NCBI RefSeq assembly: GCF_000410515.1
Contig: NC_021500.1
Span: 2,914,001 to 2,978,000, forward strand
DNA length: 64,000 nucleotides
Direction: 5' to 3'
Origin: Enterobacter sp. R4-368
GTDB taxonomy: Bacteria > Pseudomonadota > Gammaproteobacteria > Enterobacterales > Enterobacteriaceae
This document shows, one piece after another, positions 35,978-43,509 of the stretch. Both the position numbers and the translations under genes were made by a program. Within the stretch, counting starts at the first letter, position 1; every line of letters starts with the position of its first letter. The notes beneath the pieces were generated by a model that did not search any database, was not told where the DNA came from, and saw nothing but the letters and a program-made list of their open reading frames with translations.

Positions 35978-36008
35978 CCTCGCTCAAAGATCGTGAAGGA
36001 GCCCTACA

Positions 36009-38114
36009 ATGAAAATTAATCCATTAACCCCTGCCATTATTAATACGCCGCTGGAAAACAGACAAGATCCTGGTATTGCGAAACGGGACCGCCGGGATAT
36101 TCCCACCGGCTCTTTATATACCGGCCCGCAAAACAATAACGACGACCGCCCTGCCCGCCCCGATGCCCGCTCGCTGATCTTTACTCCCGACCCGCGCGGC
36201 GAAGGGTATCCCTCCATTGAGAAACAGATTGCCGGGCAGATGATCCGCCAGCGCGAAGGGCAGACCGGCGAATCCGGCTTTACCGCCTCCTACGGCGCGC
36301 CCTACGAGGCAAGAAAATCCCTCCTCGCTTACGGTCTGTCGGCGGCGGGCATTCACGATCCGGCCAGCCTGCCCGATAACGGGCATACCCAGACGACAGC
36401 GCTGCTGGACGAAGTGCGCGGGCAGTATGCCGCCTCCCCGCAGACGCACTATGACGCGCAGGGCAACACACGCACGCCTTCCCTGCTGGTGGCGGCGGCG
36501 CGGGATTTTTTCGACCAGCAGATCAATACCGGCGCGCAGTACAAAACCAACACCCACGATGACGTTCCGGGTCTGGAAGGCAAACCGCTGGCGCAGTACA
36601 GCGACCGCGATAAAGTGCAGTCGCTGCGCCATTTTGCCGGACAGCCGCTGCGCACCGAGCAGAATGAACCCACTAACACTGAACTGGTGATGAAAGATAT
36701 CGGCGCGCTGCTGATGCTCGACGGCATTGCCGCAGAAGCGGGCGCCATGGCGGAGTTTTTCACTGAAAAAGCGGTGACCACGGAAGGCCGGAGCGCGCTG
36801 GCCACGCTGCGCAACGCCCCTGAGCAGGCGGCTGCCGGGGAAGCCGGTGTGGCAATGGCCGGCGCAACCGGTACAGAGATGGCAGTGGCCGGTGAAGCCA
36901 GGGCAGCCGCCGCCGGAGCCGCTAAGGGAGCACTGGCAGGGGAAACCACGGCGGCAGCGAGCGCAGCGGCCGGAGAAACCGGAACGGCGGCAGTAAACCG
37001 GCTGCGTCCTTCACTGGCGGGTGATATCAGCCAGTACGCCGTGAAGGATGGCGAGGCGCTGCTCAACGGGAGCCGCGCCAGCGCCGGGGGCATTCATCAG
37101 GTGAAGGATGCGGCAGGAAATGACCGCTGGCTGCTGCGCTACCGCGATGGAACAGGTGACAGCAGGGTGTACGAAGTCGGGCAGGATTTCCGCCCAGGCG
37201 AAGGGCGGGCGCGCATTATCGACCCGCAGACCCGACAGCCGGTGCTGACGGTGCAGTCGGGCAACGGCGAGTGGCAGCGCAGCGCATTGCCCGGCGGGGT
37301 ACAGCCGCGCACCAACACCGAACCGCAAACCAGCCTTGCAGCGACCGCCGGAACATCCGGCAGCAGTACGCTTACCCGCCAGGAAAAATTTTCCCCGGTC
37401 AGCGAAGAGCTTCGCGAACTTTATATGAGGCCTGATGAGGGGCAATATCGGGCCAGAACAGCAAAAGAGAAAGCAACCGATGAAAAAATCCTGCTGGATT
37501 TGAATTCGGTAAAAAACAGGCAGGAATCAGCTATTCTTGCGGAATATATTGAAGGGGGAGATGGCACTTACCGCACGATAAATAATCATCTGCGGCATAT
37601 TAGCCCTTCAGCCGAAGGGGAAACACTGGCAACAGAATTAAAAGCAGCCGTAGCTAAACTGACGGATTATAATGCACCGGCATATCGGGCGGCGACAGTT
37701 CCCGCGGGGACGTACGGTAATAAAATAAAAGTCAACGATGTGGTGACCGACGCCGGATTTATGTCCGCATCCGCATTACCGCAGAACTCAATAAACTGGC
37801 TTGAGACCTGGACTGGACAATTTGAAAAGCAATCTACTGACAAGGTGCTTTTTATTTTAGATCATACCACGCCGAAAAAAATGGCTGCCGGAGGAATGCT
37901 CCCGGACCATATTTTAGTTAACCCTAACACGCCGTTAAAAGTTAAAGAGATTCACGCCATCGAAGGAAATGCATCACGCGATCCCATCACTATTGTCAGA
38001 TTGAAAGATGCAGAACACCCTTTCAGGCATGATATTAAGAATATTTTTTCCGGAAATATTGAATTACCCGCCGTCGAAGTACCCTTCCTGAAAAAATTAG
38101 GTCTCCGTCATTAA
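36009..38114 (+). CDS. Candidate type III effector A: shared N-terminal module plus ADP-ribosyltransferase-like end
   Basis: 701 residues, no signal peptide, with a good GGAG site before the ATG. Residues 1-30 are unique and rich in Asn, Pro, Ile and Thr, like a type III signal. Residues 31-433 are nearly identical to effector B and include an Ala/Gly/Glu-rich stretch near 280-325. Residues 456-701 differ from B and resemble ADP-ribosyltransferase exotoxins (PF03496 type): Tyr559-Arg560 in PAYRAATV, then Ser586-Ala-Ser588 in GFMSAS, then VLFILD and LVNPNTPLKV. The catalytic ExE is not found where expected; the site reads Pro632-Asp-His634. Placed 31 bases after sctC, so probably co-expressed. 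No family name is claimed. Confidence 0.75.
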   Translation: MKINPLTPAIINTPLENRQDPGIAKRDRRDIPTGSLYTGPQNNNDDRPARPDARSLIFTPDPRGEGYPSIEKQIAGQMIRQREGQTGESGFTASYGAPYEARKSLLAYGLSAAGIHDPASLPDNGHTQTTALLDEVRGQYAASPQTHYDAQGNTRTPSLLVAAARDFFDQQINTGAQYKTNTHDDVPGLEGKPLAQYSDRDKVQSLRHFAGQPLRTEQNEPTNTELVMKDIGALLMLDGIAAEAGAMAEFFTEKAVTTEGRSALATLRNAPEQAAAGEAGVAMAGATGTEMAVAGEARAAAAGAAKGALAGETTAAASAAAGETGTAAVNRLRPSLAGDISQYAVKDGEALLNGSRASAGGIHQVKDAAGNDRWLLRYRDGTGDSRVYEVGQDFRPGEGRARIIDPQTRQPVLTVQSGNGEWQRSALPGGVQPRTNTEPQTSLAATAGTSGSSTLTRQEKFSPVSEELRELYMRPDEGQYRARTAKEKATDEKILLDLNSVKNRQESAILAEYIEGGDGTYRTINNHLRHISPSAEGETLATELKAAVAKLTDYNAPAYRAATVPAGTYGNKIKVNDVVTDAGFMSASALPQNSINWLETWTGQFEKQSTDKVLFILDHTTPKKMAAGGMLPDHILVNPNTPLKVKEIHAIEGNASRDPITIVRLKDAEHPFRHDIKNIFSGNIELPAVEVPFLKKLGLRH
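36101..37308 (+). repeat. 1.2-kb direct repeat, copy 1
   Basis: Matches 38249-39456 without a gap at a constant offset of 2,148 bases. It encodes the shared module of the two effector candidates. I count seven amino-acid differences in about 400 residues. Confidence 0.92.
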
Positions 38115-38165
38115 TTTGACGGCCTGAAGTACGACATCTTTTTTATTTGTGCAAAAGAGGTGGTT

Positions 38166-40496
38166 ATGAAAATCGATTCTGTATCCGTTCCTGTTTTTCC
38201 CCAGCCGTTTATCCGCGAGGAAACCTCCGCCAAAAACAAACGTGAAATCCCCACCGGCTCGTTATATACCGGCCCGCAAAACAACAATGATGACCGCCCT
38301 GTCCGCCCCGATGCCCGCTCGCTGATCTTTACTCCCGACCCGCGCGGCGAAGGGTATCCCTCCATTGAGAAACAGATTGCCGGGCAGATGATCCGCCAGC
38401 GCGAAGGGCAGACCGGCGAATCCGGCTTTACCGCCTCCTACGGCGCGCCCTACGAGGCAAGAAAATCCCTCCTCGCTTACGGCCTGTCGGCGGCGGGCAT
38501 TCACGATCCGGCCAGCCTGCCCGATAACGGGCATACCCAGACGACAGCGCTGCTGGACAAAGTGCGCGGGCAGTATGCCGCCTCTCCGCTGGCGCATTAT
38601 GACGCGCAGGGCAACACACGCACGCCTTCCCTGCTGGTGGCGGCGGCGCGGGATTTTTTCGACCAGCAGATCAATACCGGCGCACAGTACAAAACCAACA
38701 CCCATGACGATGTTCCGGGCCTGGAAGGCAAACCGCTGGCGCAGTACAGCGACCGCGATAAAGTGCAGTCGCTGCGCCATTTTGCCGGGCAGCCGCTGCG
38801 CACCGAGCAGAATGAACCCACTAACACTGAACTGGTGATGAAAGATATCGGCGCGCTGCTGATGCTCGACGGCATTGCCGCAGAAGCGGGCGCCATGGCG
38901 GAGTTTTTCACTGAAAAAGCGGTGACCACGGAAGGCCGGAGCGCGCTGGCCACGCTGCGCAACGCCCCTGAGCAGGCGGCTGCCGGGGAAGCCGGTGTGG
39001 CAATGGCCGGCGCAACCGGTACAGAGATGGCAGTGGCCGGTGAAGCCAGGGCAGCCGCCGCCGGAGCCGCTAAGGGAGTACTGGCAGGGGAAACCACGGC
39101 GGCAGCGAGCGAAGCGGCCGGAGAAACCGGAACGGCGGCAGTAAACCGGCTGCGTCCTTCACTGGCGGGTGATATCAGCCAGTACGCGGTGAAGGATGGC
39201 GAGGCTCTGCTCAACGGGAGCCGCGCCAGCGCCGGGGGCATTCATCAGGTGAAGGACGCGGCAGGAAATGACCGCTGGTTGCTGCGCTACCGCGATGGAA
39301 CAAGTGACAGCAGGGTGTACGAAGTCGGGCAGGATTTCCGCCCAGGCGAAGGGCGGGCGCGCATTATCGACCCGCAGACCCGCCAGCCGGTGCTGACGGT
39401 GCAGTCGGGCAACGGCGAGTGGCAGCGCAGCGCATTGCCTGGTGGGGTACAGCCGCAAACCGGCCAGCCATTGAATGCGCCAGCAGGCAAAATGTATGGT
39501 AATCCTCGAGCGGATCTTCCCGAACAGCCGCTCGACCTCAGTATCTCCCGGCCAGCATCATTATCGCGTCCAGCGCCGATGGACGTTGATTCACAGCCAG
39601 GCCCTTCGACAGTACTCGACACAGCAGAAACGGAACACCCTCTTGATCTGAGCCTGCCCCGCCGCTTACCGGATGGCCGATCGCCGGAAAACAGCCTGCC
39701 ACCCACGCCCGGCACGCCCATATTCACACCGGCGAGCAGCCGTGCGCCAACACCTGTTACCCCCTTCTCACCAGCCATGTCAGAAGGTTATTCCGCAACA
39801 GGCCTCCCGCGCACGCCAGGCGCTTCCCTGTTTGGCTCAGAAAACCGAAGTTCATCCCTTTCCAGGCCGTTAACACCAGGCGCGGAAAGTGAGTTATCGG
39901 CCACCGAAATGCGATCAGGAAACAGTTCAGGGAGGAGCACCCCATCATCCGTCGCAACCTCCGGCGCCGGGTACACGCCTTATGCCGACGATGCGATTAA
40001 TTTCAACCCTTGGGCGGATAACGTTCAGCTGCCACCAGGAAGCTATCTGAACGATCGCGGCTACATTGAGAGAAGGGATTTTAATAAATTGTACCGTGTT
40101 GAGCAGGCAGATCGGGTCGACCGGCGTGGCGATCCGCAGAATGTTGGTTTCAGGGACGGAAATTACTTTGCCGGTGTTGAGAAGATGATGTCCGGCCCGG
40201 TGGTATTCGTTGCGCGAACCCGGGAGGGAGCAGAACGTTTTGGTCGGGGCGAGCTGAACAATGGTTTTCATCTGTATGAAATTGATGCGCAGGGCATACC
40301 CGGTGTCTCACTTCGGGAAAATATTGAACACAATGAACAATATATGGAGCTAGCAAACACCATGCAGCCAGGATATGTCGCAGGTCTGCGCAGCGTCAAT
40401 CAGCTGGAAAGGTTTGGCGATTACGCCTGGTCATTCGATGAGGTGCATCTGGCCAACGACCAGGTCACGCCGGATAAAATAACCAAAATTTATTAA
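38166..40496 (+). CDS. Candidate type III effector B: shared N-terminal module, PLDLS-containing linker and enterotoxin-A-like end
   Basis: 776 residues. Residues 1-27 are unique, 28-430 duplicate effector A, 431-620 are a disordered Pro/Ser/Thr-rich linker, and about 625-776 form a globular end. The linker has PLDLS at 455-459 and 492-496, the latter reading LDLSL, and repeated TPGTP/TPGAS-type units. The end resembles the cholera/heat-labile enterotoxin A fold: LYRVEQAD with Arg644, strand FHLYEIDAQGIPGVS, and SFDEVHLANDQVTPDKI, where Glu759 aligns with the catalytic glutamate. The STS serine is not evident (ART instead). The ATG at 38166 has AGAGGT; a GTG two codons upstream is possible. 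Confidence 0.75.
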   Translation: MKIDSVSVPVFPQPFIREETSAKNKREIPTGSLYTGPQNNNDDRPVRPDARSLIFTPDPRGEGYPSIEKQIAGQMIRQREGQTGESGFTASYGAPYEARKSLLAYGLSAAGIHDPASLPDNGHTQTTALLDKVRGQYAASPLAHYDAQGNTRTPSLLVAAARDFFDQQINTGAQYKTNTHDDVPGLEGKPLAQYSDRDKVQSLRHFAGQPLRTEQNEPTNTELVMKDIGALLMLDGIAAEAGAMAEFFTEKAVTTEGRSALATLRNAPEQAAAGEAGVAMAGATGTEMAVAGEARAAAAGAAKGVLAGETTAAASEAAGETGTAAVNRLRPSLAGDISQYAVKDGEALLNGSRASAGGIHQVKDAAGNDRWLLRYRDGTSDSRVYEVGQDFRPGEGRARIIDPQTRQPVLTVQSGNGEWQRSALPGGVQPQTGQPLNAPAGKMYGNPRADLPEQPLDLSISRPASLSRPAPMDVDSQPGPSTVLDTAETEHPLDLSLPRRLPDGRSPENSLPPTPGTPIFTPASSRAPTPVTPFSPAMSEGYSATGLPRTPGASLFGSENRSSSLSRPLTPGAESELSATEMRSGNSSGRSTPSSVATSGAGYTPYADDAINFNPWADNVQLPPGSYLNDRGYIERRDFNKLYRVEQADRVDRRGDPQNVGFRDGNYFAGVEKMMSGPVVFVARTREGAERFGRGELNNGFHLYEIDAQGIPGVSLRENIEHNEQYMELANTMQPGYVAGLRSVNQLERFGDYAWSFDEVHLANDQVTPDKITKIY
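38249..39456 (+). repeat. 1.2-kb direct repeat, copy 2
   Basis: Second copy of the shared effector module (see 36101-37308). Similarity stops abruptly after GGVQP, where the two proteins take different C-terminal parts. Confidence 0.92.
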
Positions 40497-40503
40497 CCCC
40501 CGC

Positions 40504-40554
40504 AAAGTAAACGGCGCCATTACCGCCACGTCATGGCGCCGCAATGACTTTACT
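40504..40554. terminator. Convergent hairpin between effector B and sctL
   Basis: CGGCGCCAT (40512-40520) and ATGGCGCCG (40533-40541) form a perfect nine-base stem, extended by outer AAAGT/ACTTT arms. It separates the rightward effector unit from the leftward sctI-L operon. Confidence 0.65.
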
Positions 40555-41185
40555 CTCCCCGTTCGGTTTCATTTGCTCCCCTGGTGGTCGCCGCGCTTTC
40601 CGTTATGGCAGAAAGGAAACTGTCGGTGAAGGTCTGCCAACCGATCGTATATTTCCCGTGAGGGCTTTTCAGGCACAATTCGTCTTTGGCCTGCCGGGGA
40701 TCACTTACCAGCGTCCAGGGCGTATCGCCTTGGGCATTTAAAAATTGTTCGGCCTGCTCATATTGCCGTGGATTAACCATTAACATTGCCGCGCGATTAA
40801 CTTCAGGATGCTTTTGCAACTGTTTGAGAAGTGCTTGTATACGTGCCTTTGCGGGTTCTTTGTCAAATGCGAGGCGCAGCGCCTGGGTAAGCAACTGTTT
40901 TGCACACCCGACCGTCTGCTTACGCATCTCTTCCCGCTCTTTTTGCCAGTCATTCAGTAATACCTGTGCCTGTTTCCATAGCGTCTTCGACACCTCTTCA
41001 TACGCCTGATGGCGAATCCGCTCTGCCGCTAATTGCGCATGTTTTATCGTCTCTCTGGCGCGCAGATTGGCAGTGTCGCACGCCTGTTGCGCGACAAAAA
41101 AGTTCGCTATCTCTTCCCTACGCAGCACCGGTTGTTGCACAACCGAAGCCCCGGCGAGCAGATTAATTTTATGCACCGTTAACAT
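40550..41185 (-). CDS. sctL: Type III stator / ATPase regulator SctL (HrpE/YscL)
   Basis: 211 residues with a long N-terminal helical region (RARETIKHAQLAAERIRHQAYEE) and a C-terminal FliH/V-ATPase E-subunit-like domain (PEVNRAAMLMVNPRQYEQAEQF, then KDELCLKSPHGKYTIGW). It binds and regulates SctN and links it to SctQ. It is the last gene of the second leftward operon, in the position of hrpE; its start overlaps the sctK stop by 17 bases. Confidence 0.9.
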   Translation of the reverse strand: MLTVHKINLLAGASVVQQPVLRREEIANFFVAQQACDTANLRARETIKHAQLAAERIRHQAYEEVSKTLWKQAQVLLNDWQKEREEMRKQTVGCAKQLLTQALRLAFDKEPAKARIQALLKQLQKHPEVNRAAMLMVNPRQYEQAEQFLNAQGDTPWTLVSDPRQAKDELCLKSPHGKYTIGWQTFTDSFLSAITESAATTRGANETERGE

Positions 41186-41750
41186 GGCCGTTTTCCCGTG
41201 GGCGTTCGCGCTGTATCCAGGCGATAACCGCCATCCACAGCATGGAGAGTTTATGCGCTGTGACAGGGATGACTGGCTGGCGCTCGACCTCTTCGACTTT
41301 TTCTTTCGGCAGAGAAAAACGCATTCGCGACCAGACAGGCTCCCCCACCCAACTGCGAAGCAGGATGATTCCGGTAATGTCCGGATCGGGAGAGAGAGGC
41401 GGCGTCCACAGCCCCGGTTTTAACCCCATAGCCAACCGGCGACACCATTGCAAAGCACCTGAAGACATAACACGATAGACCGATTGTGGATGATCCACGC
41501 AGACACAAAAAAGGGCTTCAAATAATAAAACGCGCTGGTGTTGTAATAGCTCAATGACGTTAATAACCGCCTCTGTTGGCTCAGGAATGGCCGCAGGTTT
41601 GACGCCAAAAAGGCTATCAATCCAGTGTCTTTGGTGTGCTTCAGCATGAGCGATAACCGCATGAATAAGGTGCAACTCTTCCGGCAACGGCCAACTGTGA
41701 TGACGTTTATGACGCCAGCCATCGCGCCACCAGTGAATCCATCGCAGCAT
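41169..41750 (-). CDS. sctK: Type III sorting-platform protein SctK (HrpD-like)
   Basis: 193 residues, basic and rich in Trp and His at the N-terminus (LRWIHWWRDGWRHKRHHSW), otherwise helical. Sequence conservation in SctK/HrpD is very low; the assignment rests on position between sctJ and sctL, where hrpD lies in Hrp1 systems, and on size. I start at the ATG at 41750; the longer frame to 41834 runs into sctJ. The protein would connect the cytoplasmic sorting platform to the SctD ring. Confidence 0.75.
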   Translation of the reverse strand: MLRWIHWWRDGWRHKRHHSWPLPEELHLIHAVIAHAEAHQRHWIDSLFGVKPAAIPEPTEAVINVIELLQHQRVLLFEALFCVCVDHPQSVYRVMSSGALQWCRRLAMGLKPGLWTPPLSPDPDITGIILLRSWVGEPVWSRMRFSLPKEKVEEVERQPVIPVTAHKLSMLWMAVIAWIQRERPRENGHVNGA

Positions 41751-41775
41751 GAAAATCCCTTTAATAAAATTGGTT

Positions 41776-42480
41776 TTATTTTTTCTGTATAAAGAAATAA
41801 AACGAGGCAAGTAAACAGAGGCAACCCATAACATATAATATCATGGTGTTTGGTTTTTTATTTTCCGCCACAATACTTTGCGTTTTATATTCTGTGGTAG
41901 GAATAAAAGAAATAGACAATTTTTTATCATCGGCATCAACCATTCCCGGAATACTGCTCAGCGCCATCCGCCTAATAACAGGCTGTAATTTTTCCACATG
42001 AATATCCCGATTATATTTAATAAACACCGCCGCTGAGGCGGGTTGTATTGGCTCACCCGCTGAGATACGTTCCGGCAGGACAATATGCACTCTGGCCATA
42101 ATGACGCCATCTATTTGCGATAACGTAAACTCGAGTTCCTGAGACAGGGCATAAATATAGCGAACGCGTTCTTCAAGCGGTGATGAAATCATCCCTTCCT
42201 TTCGAAAAACATCTCCCAGGCTAACATAGCTCTGGGAGGGCAATCCTGCGGAATGTAATATTTTCACAGCTTCAGGAAGATCGGACATGGCTATCGAAAC
42301 GGAATAACCCGTTTTATCCGACTGCTTCGCGGCGTCAATACCTTTGTCCTTGAGTTCGGCAACGATGGCGTTAGCCGCTGGCTCAGCAAGCCCCTGATAT
42401 AACGCCAGTTCACCCTGGCACCCGCAGAGGAAGGTAACCATGAGTAACAGGGTGATGGCGTTAATTGCTCTTATTAACAT
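41776..42480 (-). CDS. sctJ: Type III inner-ring lipoprotein SctJ (HrcJ/YscJ)
   Basis: 234 residues. The lipobox LCGC ends at Cys21. The two ring-building domains follow with YQGLAEPAANAIVAELKDKG and VRYIYALSQELEFTLSQIDGV, then MARVHIVLPER, and a C-terminal membrane span (MILYVMGCLCLLASFYFFI) near 212-230. This is the standard YscJ/HrcJ architecture; SctJ forms the periplasmic ring of the basal body. Third gene of the operon, 15 bases after the sctI stop. Confidence 0.95.
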   Translation of the reverse strand: MLIRAINAITLLLMVTFLCGCQGELALYQGLAEPAANAIVAELKDKGIDAAKQSDKTGYSVSIAMSDLPEAVKILHSAGLPSQSYVSLGDVFRKEGMISSPLEERVRYIYALSQELEFTLSQIDGVIMARVHIVLPERISAGEPIQPASAAVFIKYNRDIHVEKLQPVIRRMALSSIPGMVDADDKKLSISFIPTTEYKTQSIVAENKKPNTMILYVMGCLCLLASFYFFIQKK

Positions 42481-42495
42481 AATGGGTTTTTATCG

Positions 42496-43068
42496 TTACT
42501 GGAGGTTTGTCATTCGCTCCACGCTGTTGGTCATTTTGCTGATCATTTTCGAGACAAACTGATTATTTAAATAATAGTTTGACATCGAACGGTTGGCTTT
42601 CAGTAGATCATAAGGATTATTGCTACCGGAAGCCGCTTTTAAATCCCGTCCCGCCTGTCTGGAGAGCTTTTCTAACATATCAGATAACTGGCGCAGGATA
42701 GATTTCGTATCGGTAATGCAATCATTTCGGTCATTGCCCGGCCGGTGGTGATTATTTGCACCGGAGCAGTTATTCCCATTATTGCCAGGTCGATTGCAAC
42801 TATTCCAGTTATTATCAGGGCGGTGGCCACCATCCCAGTTATTATTTGGCTTATGACAATTATTCCAGTTGTTGTTGGGTTTATTGCAGTGATTCCAGTC
42901 GTTATTGGGTTTATTACAGTTTTTGCCATCGTCTGGTTTACAGCAGGTATTATTATTTTCAGGCGGTTTAGGGGCAGAACCACAGCGCGTTAACACGTTG
43001 TTGTTTTGCTGAAAAACAACCTGCGGGTTGCTCACCATATTTAAAGCTGCTCTGGTAATAAAACACAT
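42496..43068 (-). CDS. sctI: SctI-like inner-rod protein with cysteine/tryptophan decapeptide repeats
   Basis: 190 residues with an excellent AAAGGAG site. The last 70 residues fit an inner-rod protein: YDLLKANRSMSNYYLNNQF then VSKMISKMTNSVERMTNLQ, as in HrpB/PrgJ/MxiI tails. It lies just before sctJ, the conserved place. Residues 46-105, however, are six tandem ten-residue units of the form N-N-W-N-x-C-x-K-P-N (for example NNWNNCHKPN), and the protein has ten cysteines in all. Inner-rod proteins are normally about 100 residues and nearly cysteine-free. The harpin gene hrpZ that usually stands here is absent, so a harpin-like or metal-binding segment may have been fused in. Confidence 0.8.
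   Translation of the reverse strand: MCFITRAALNMVSNPQVVFQQNNNVLTRCGSAPKPPENNNTCCKPDDGKNCNKPNNDWNHCNKPNNNWNNCHKPNNNWDGGHRPDNNWNSCNRPGNNGNNCSGANNHHRPGNDRNDCITDTKSILRQLSDMLEKLSRQAGRDLKAASGSNNPYDLLKANRSMSNYYLNNQFVSKMISKMTNSVERMTNLQ
42754..42933 (-). repeat. Six tandem 30-bp coding repeats in sctI
   Basis: Imperfect 30-base units encode the decapeptide repeat NNWNxCxKPN. The reading frame is kept throughout and the period is exactly ten codons. Confidence 0.88.
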
Positions 43069-43110
43069 AGAATACTCCTTTATCGCACAGCGCTATTGTA
43101 GAGATGCCAT

Positions 43111-43317
43111 TTAATATTGAATGGCTTTACCCGCCTGCTGCATTGAGTTTTGCGCTTTCGTTGATGAATCGATCAACGAACTGGTAATACCGTTAATGGT
43201 ATCGGTGATCATTTTGGCTGACTGCGCCTGGGCGTTCATCATGGTTGTTGCAGCGGAAACCATATCCAGTTGTCCCATGGAAGCTAAAGACGCTCCCATT
43301 GAAGCTCCTCCGGCCAT
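43111..43317 (-). CDS. Pilin/needle-like small protein (HrpA position)
   Basis: 68 residues, rich in Met, Ala, Ser and Gln, helical, without cysteine or signal peptide: SMGASLASMGQLDMVSAATTMM then QAQSAKMITDTINGITSSL. It has a strong AAGGAG site and is the first gene after the candidate Hrp box. That is the position of hrpA, the Hrp pilin, ahead of sctI, sctJ, sctK and sctL. Hrp pilins are small, helical and hypervariable, so this is the best candidate for the pilus or needle subunit, by position and character rather than by similarity. Confidence 0.7.
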   Translation of the reverse strand: MAGGASMGASLASMGQLDMVSAATTMMNAQAQSAKMITDTINGITSSLIDSSTKAQNSMQQAGKAIQY

Positions 43318-43366
43318 AACGTTTTCTCCTTATTGATGAGTAGTGACTTGGGGTTGCTACGATTTA

Positions 43367-43395
43367 TTGGTGGCGCTTTTTTATAAAACTGTTCA
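43367..43395 (-). promoter_or_regulatory. Candidate Hrp box (HrpL promoter) before the pilin operon
   Basis: On the leftward strand TGAACA is followed after 16 bases by CCACCAA. The Hrp-box consensus is GGAACC-N15/16-CCACNNA, so the -10 part fits fully and the -35 keeps GAAC. It ends 50 bases before the pilin-like start. Confidence 0.6.
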
Positions 43396-43509
43396 CTTTT
43401 CGCGGGACGTTTTATAGGCATAACGCGCCATTTGCGAAGGTCTGGTTAGCTGGCTTCCATTGCGCTCATCGTGTTACATTTTGGTGACATTCCACCCACG
43501 TGTGCCGCT

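Noticed and set aside
36114..36632. 172-codon antisense frame in effector A, repeated at 38262-38780 in effector B
   Set aside because: Its recurrence only reflects the duplicated DNA; no start signal or family resemblance.
42754..42933. Regular 30-bp repeats that might suggest a CRISPR-like array
   Set aside because: There are no spacers, the units are contiguous and imperfect, and they preserve one reading frame.
42672..42983. A 103-codon frame rich in Ile/Thr/Gly repeats overlapping sctI
   Set aside because: It is the alternate-frame shadow of the 30-bp repeats; it has no ribosome-binding site and lies inside a gene with a very strong one.
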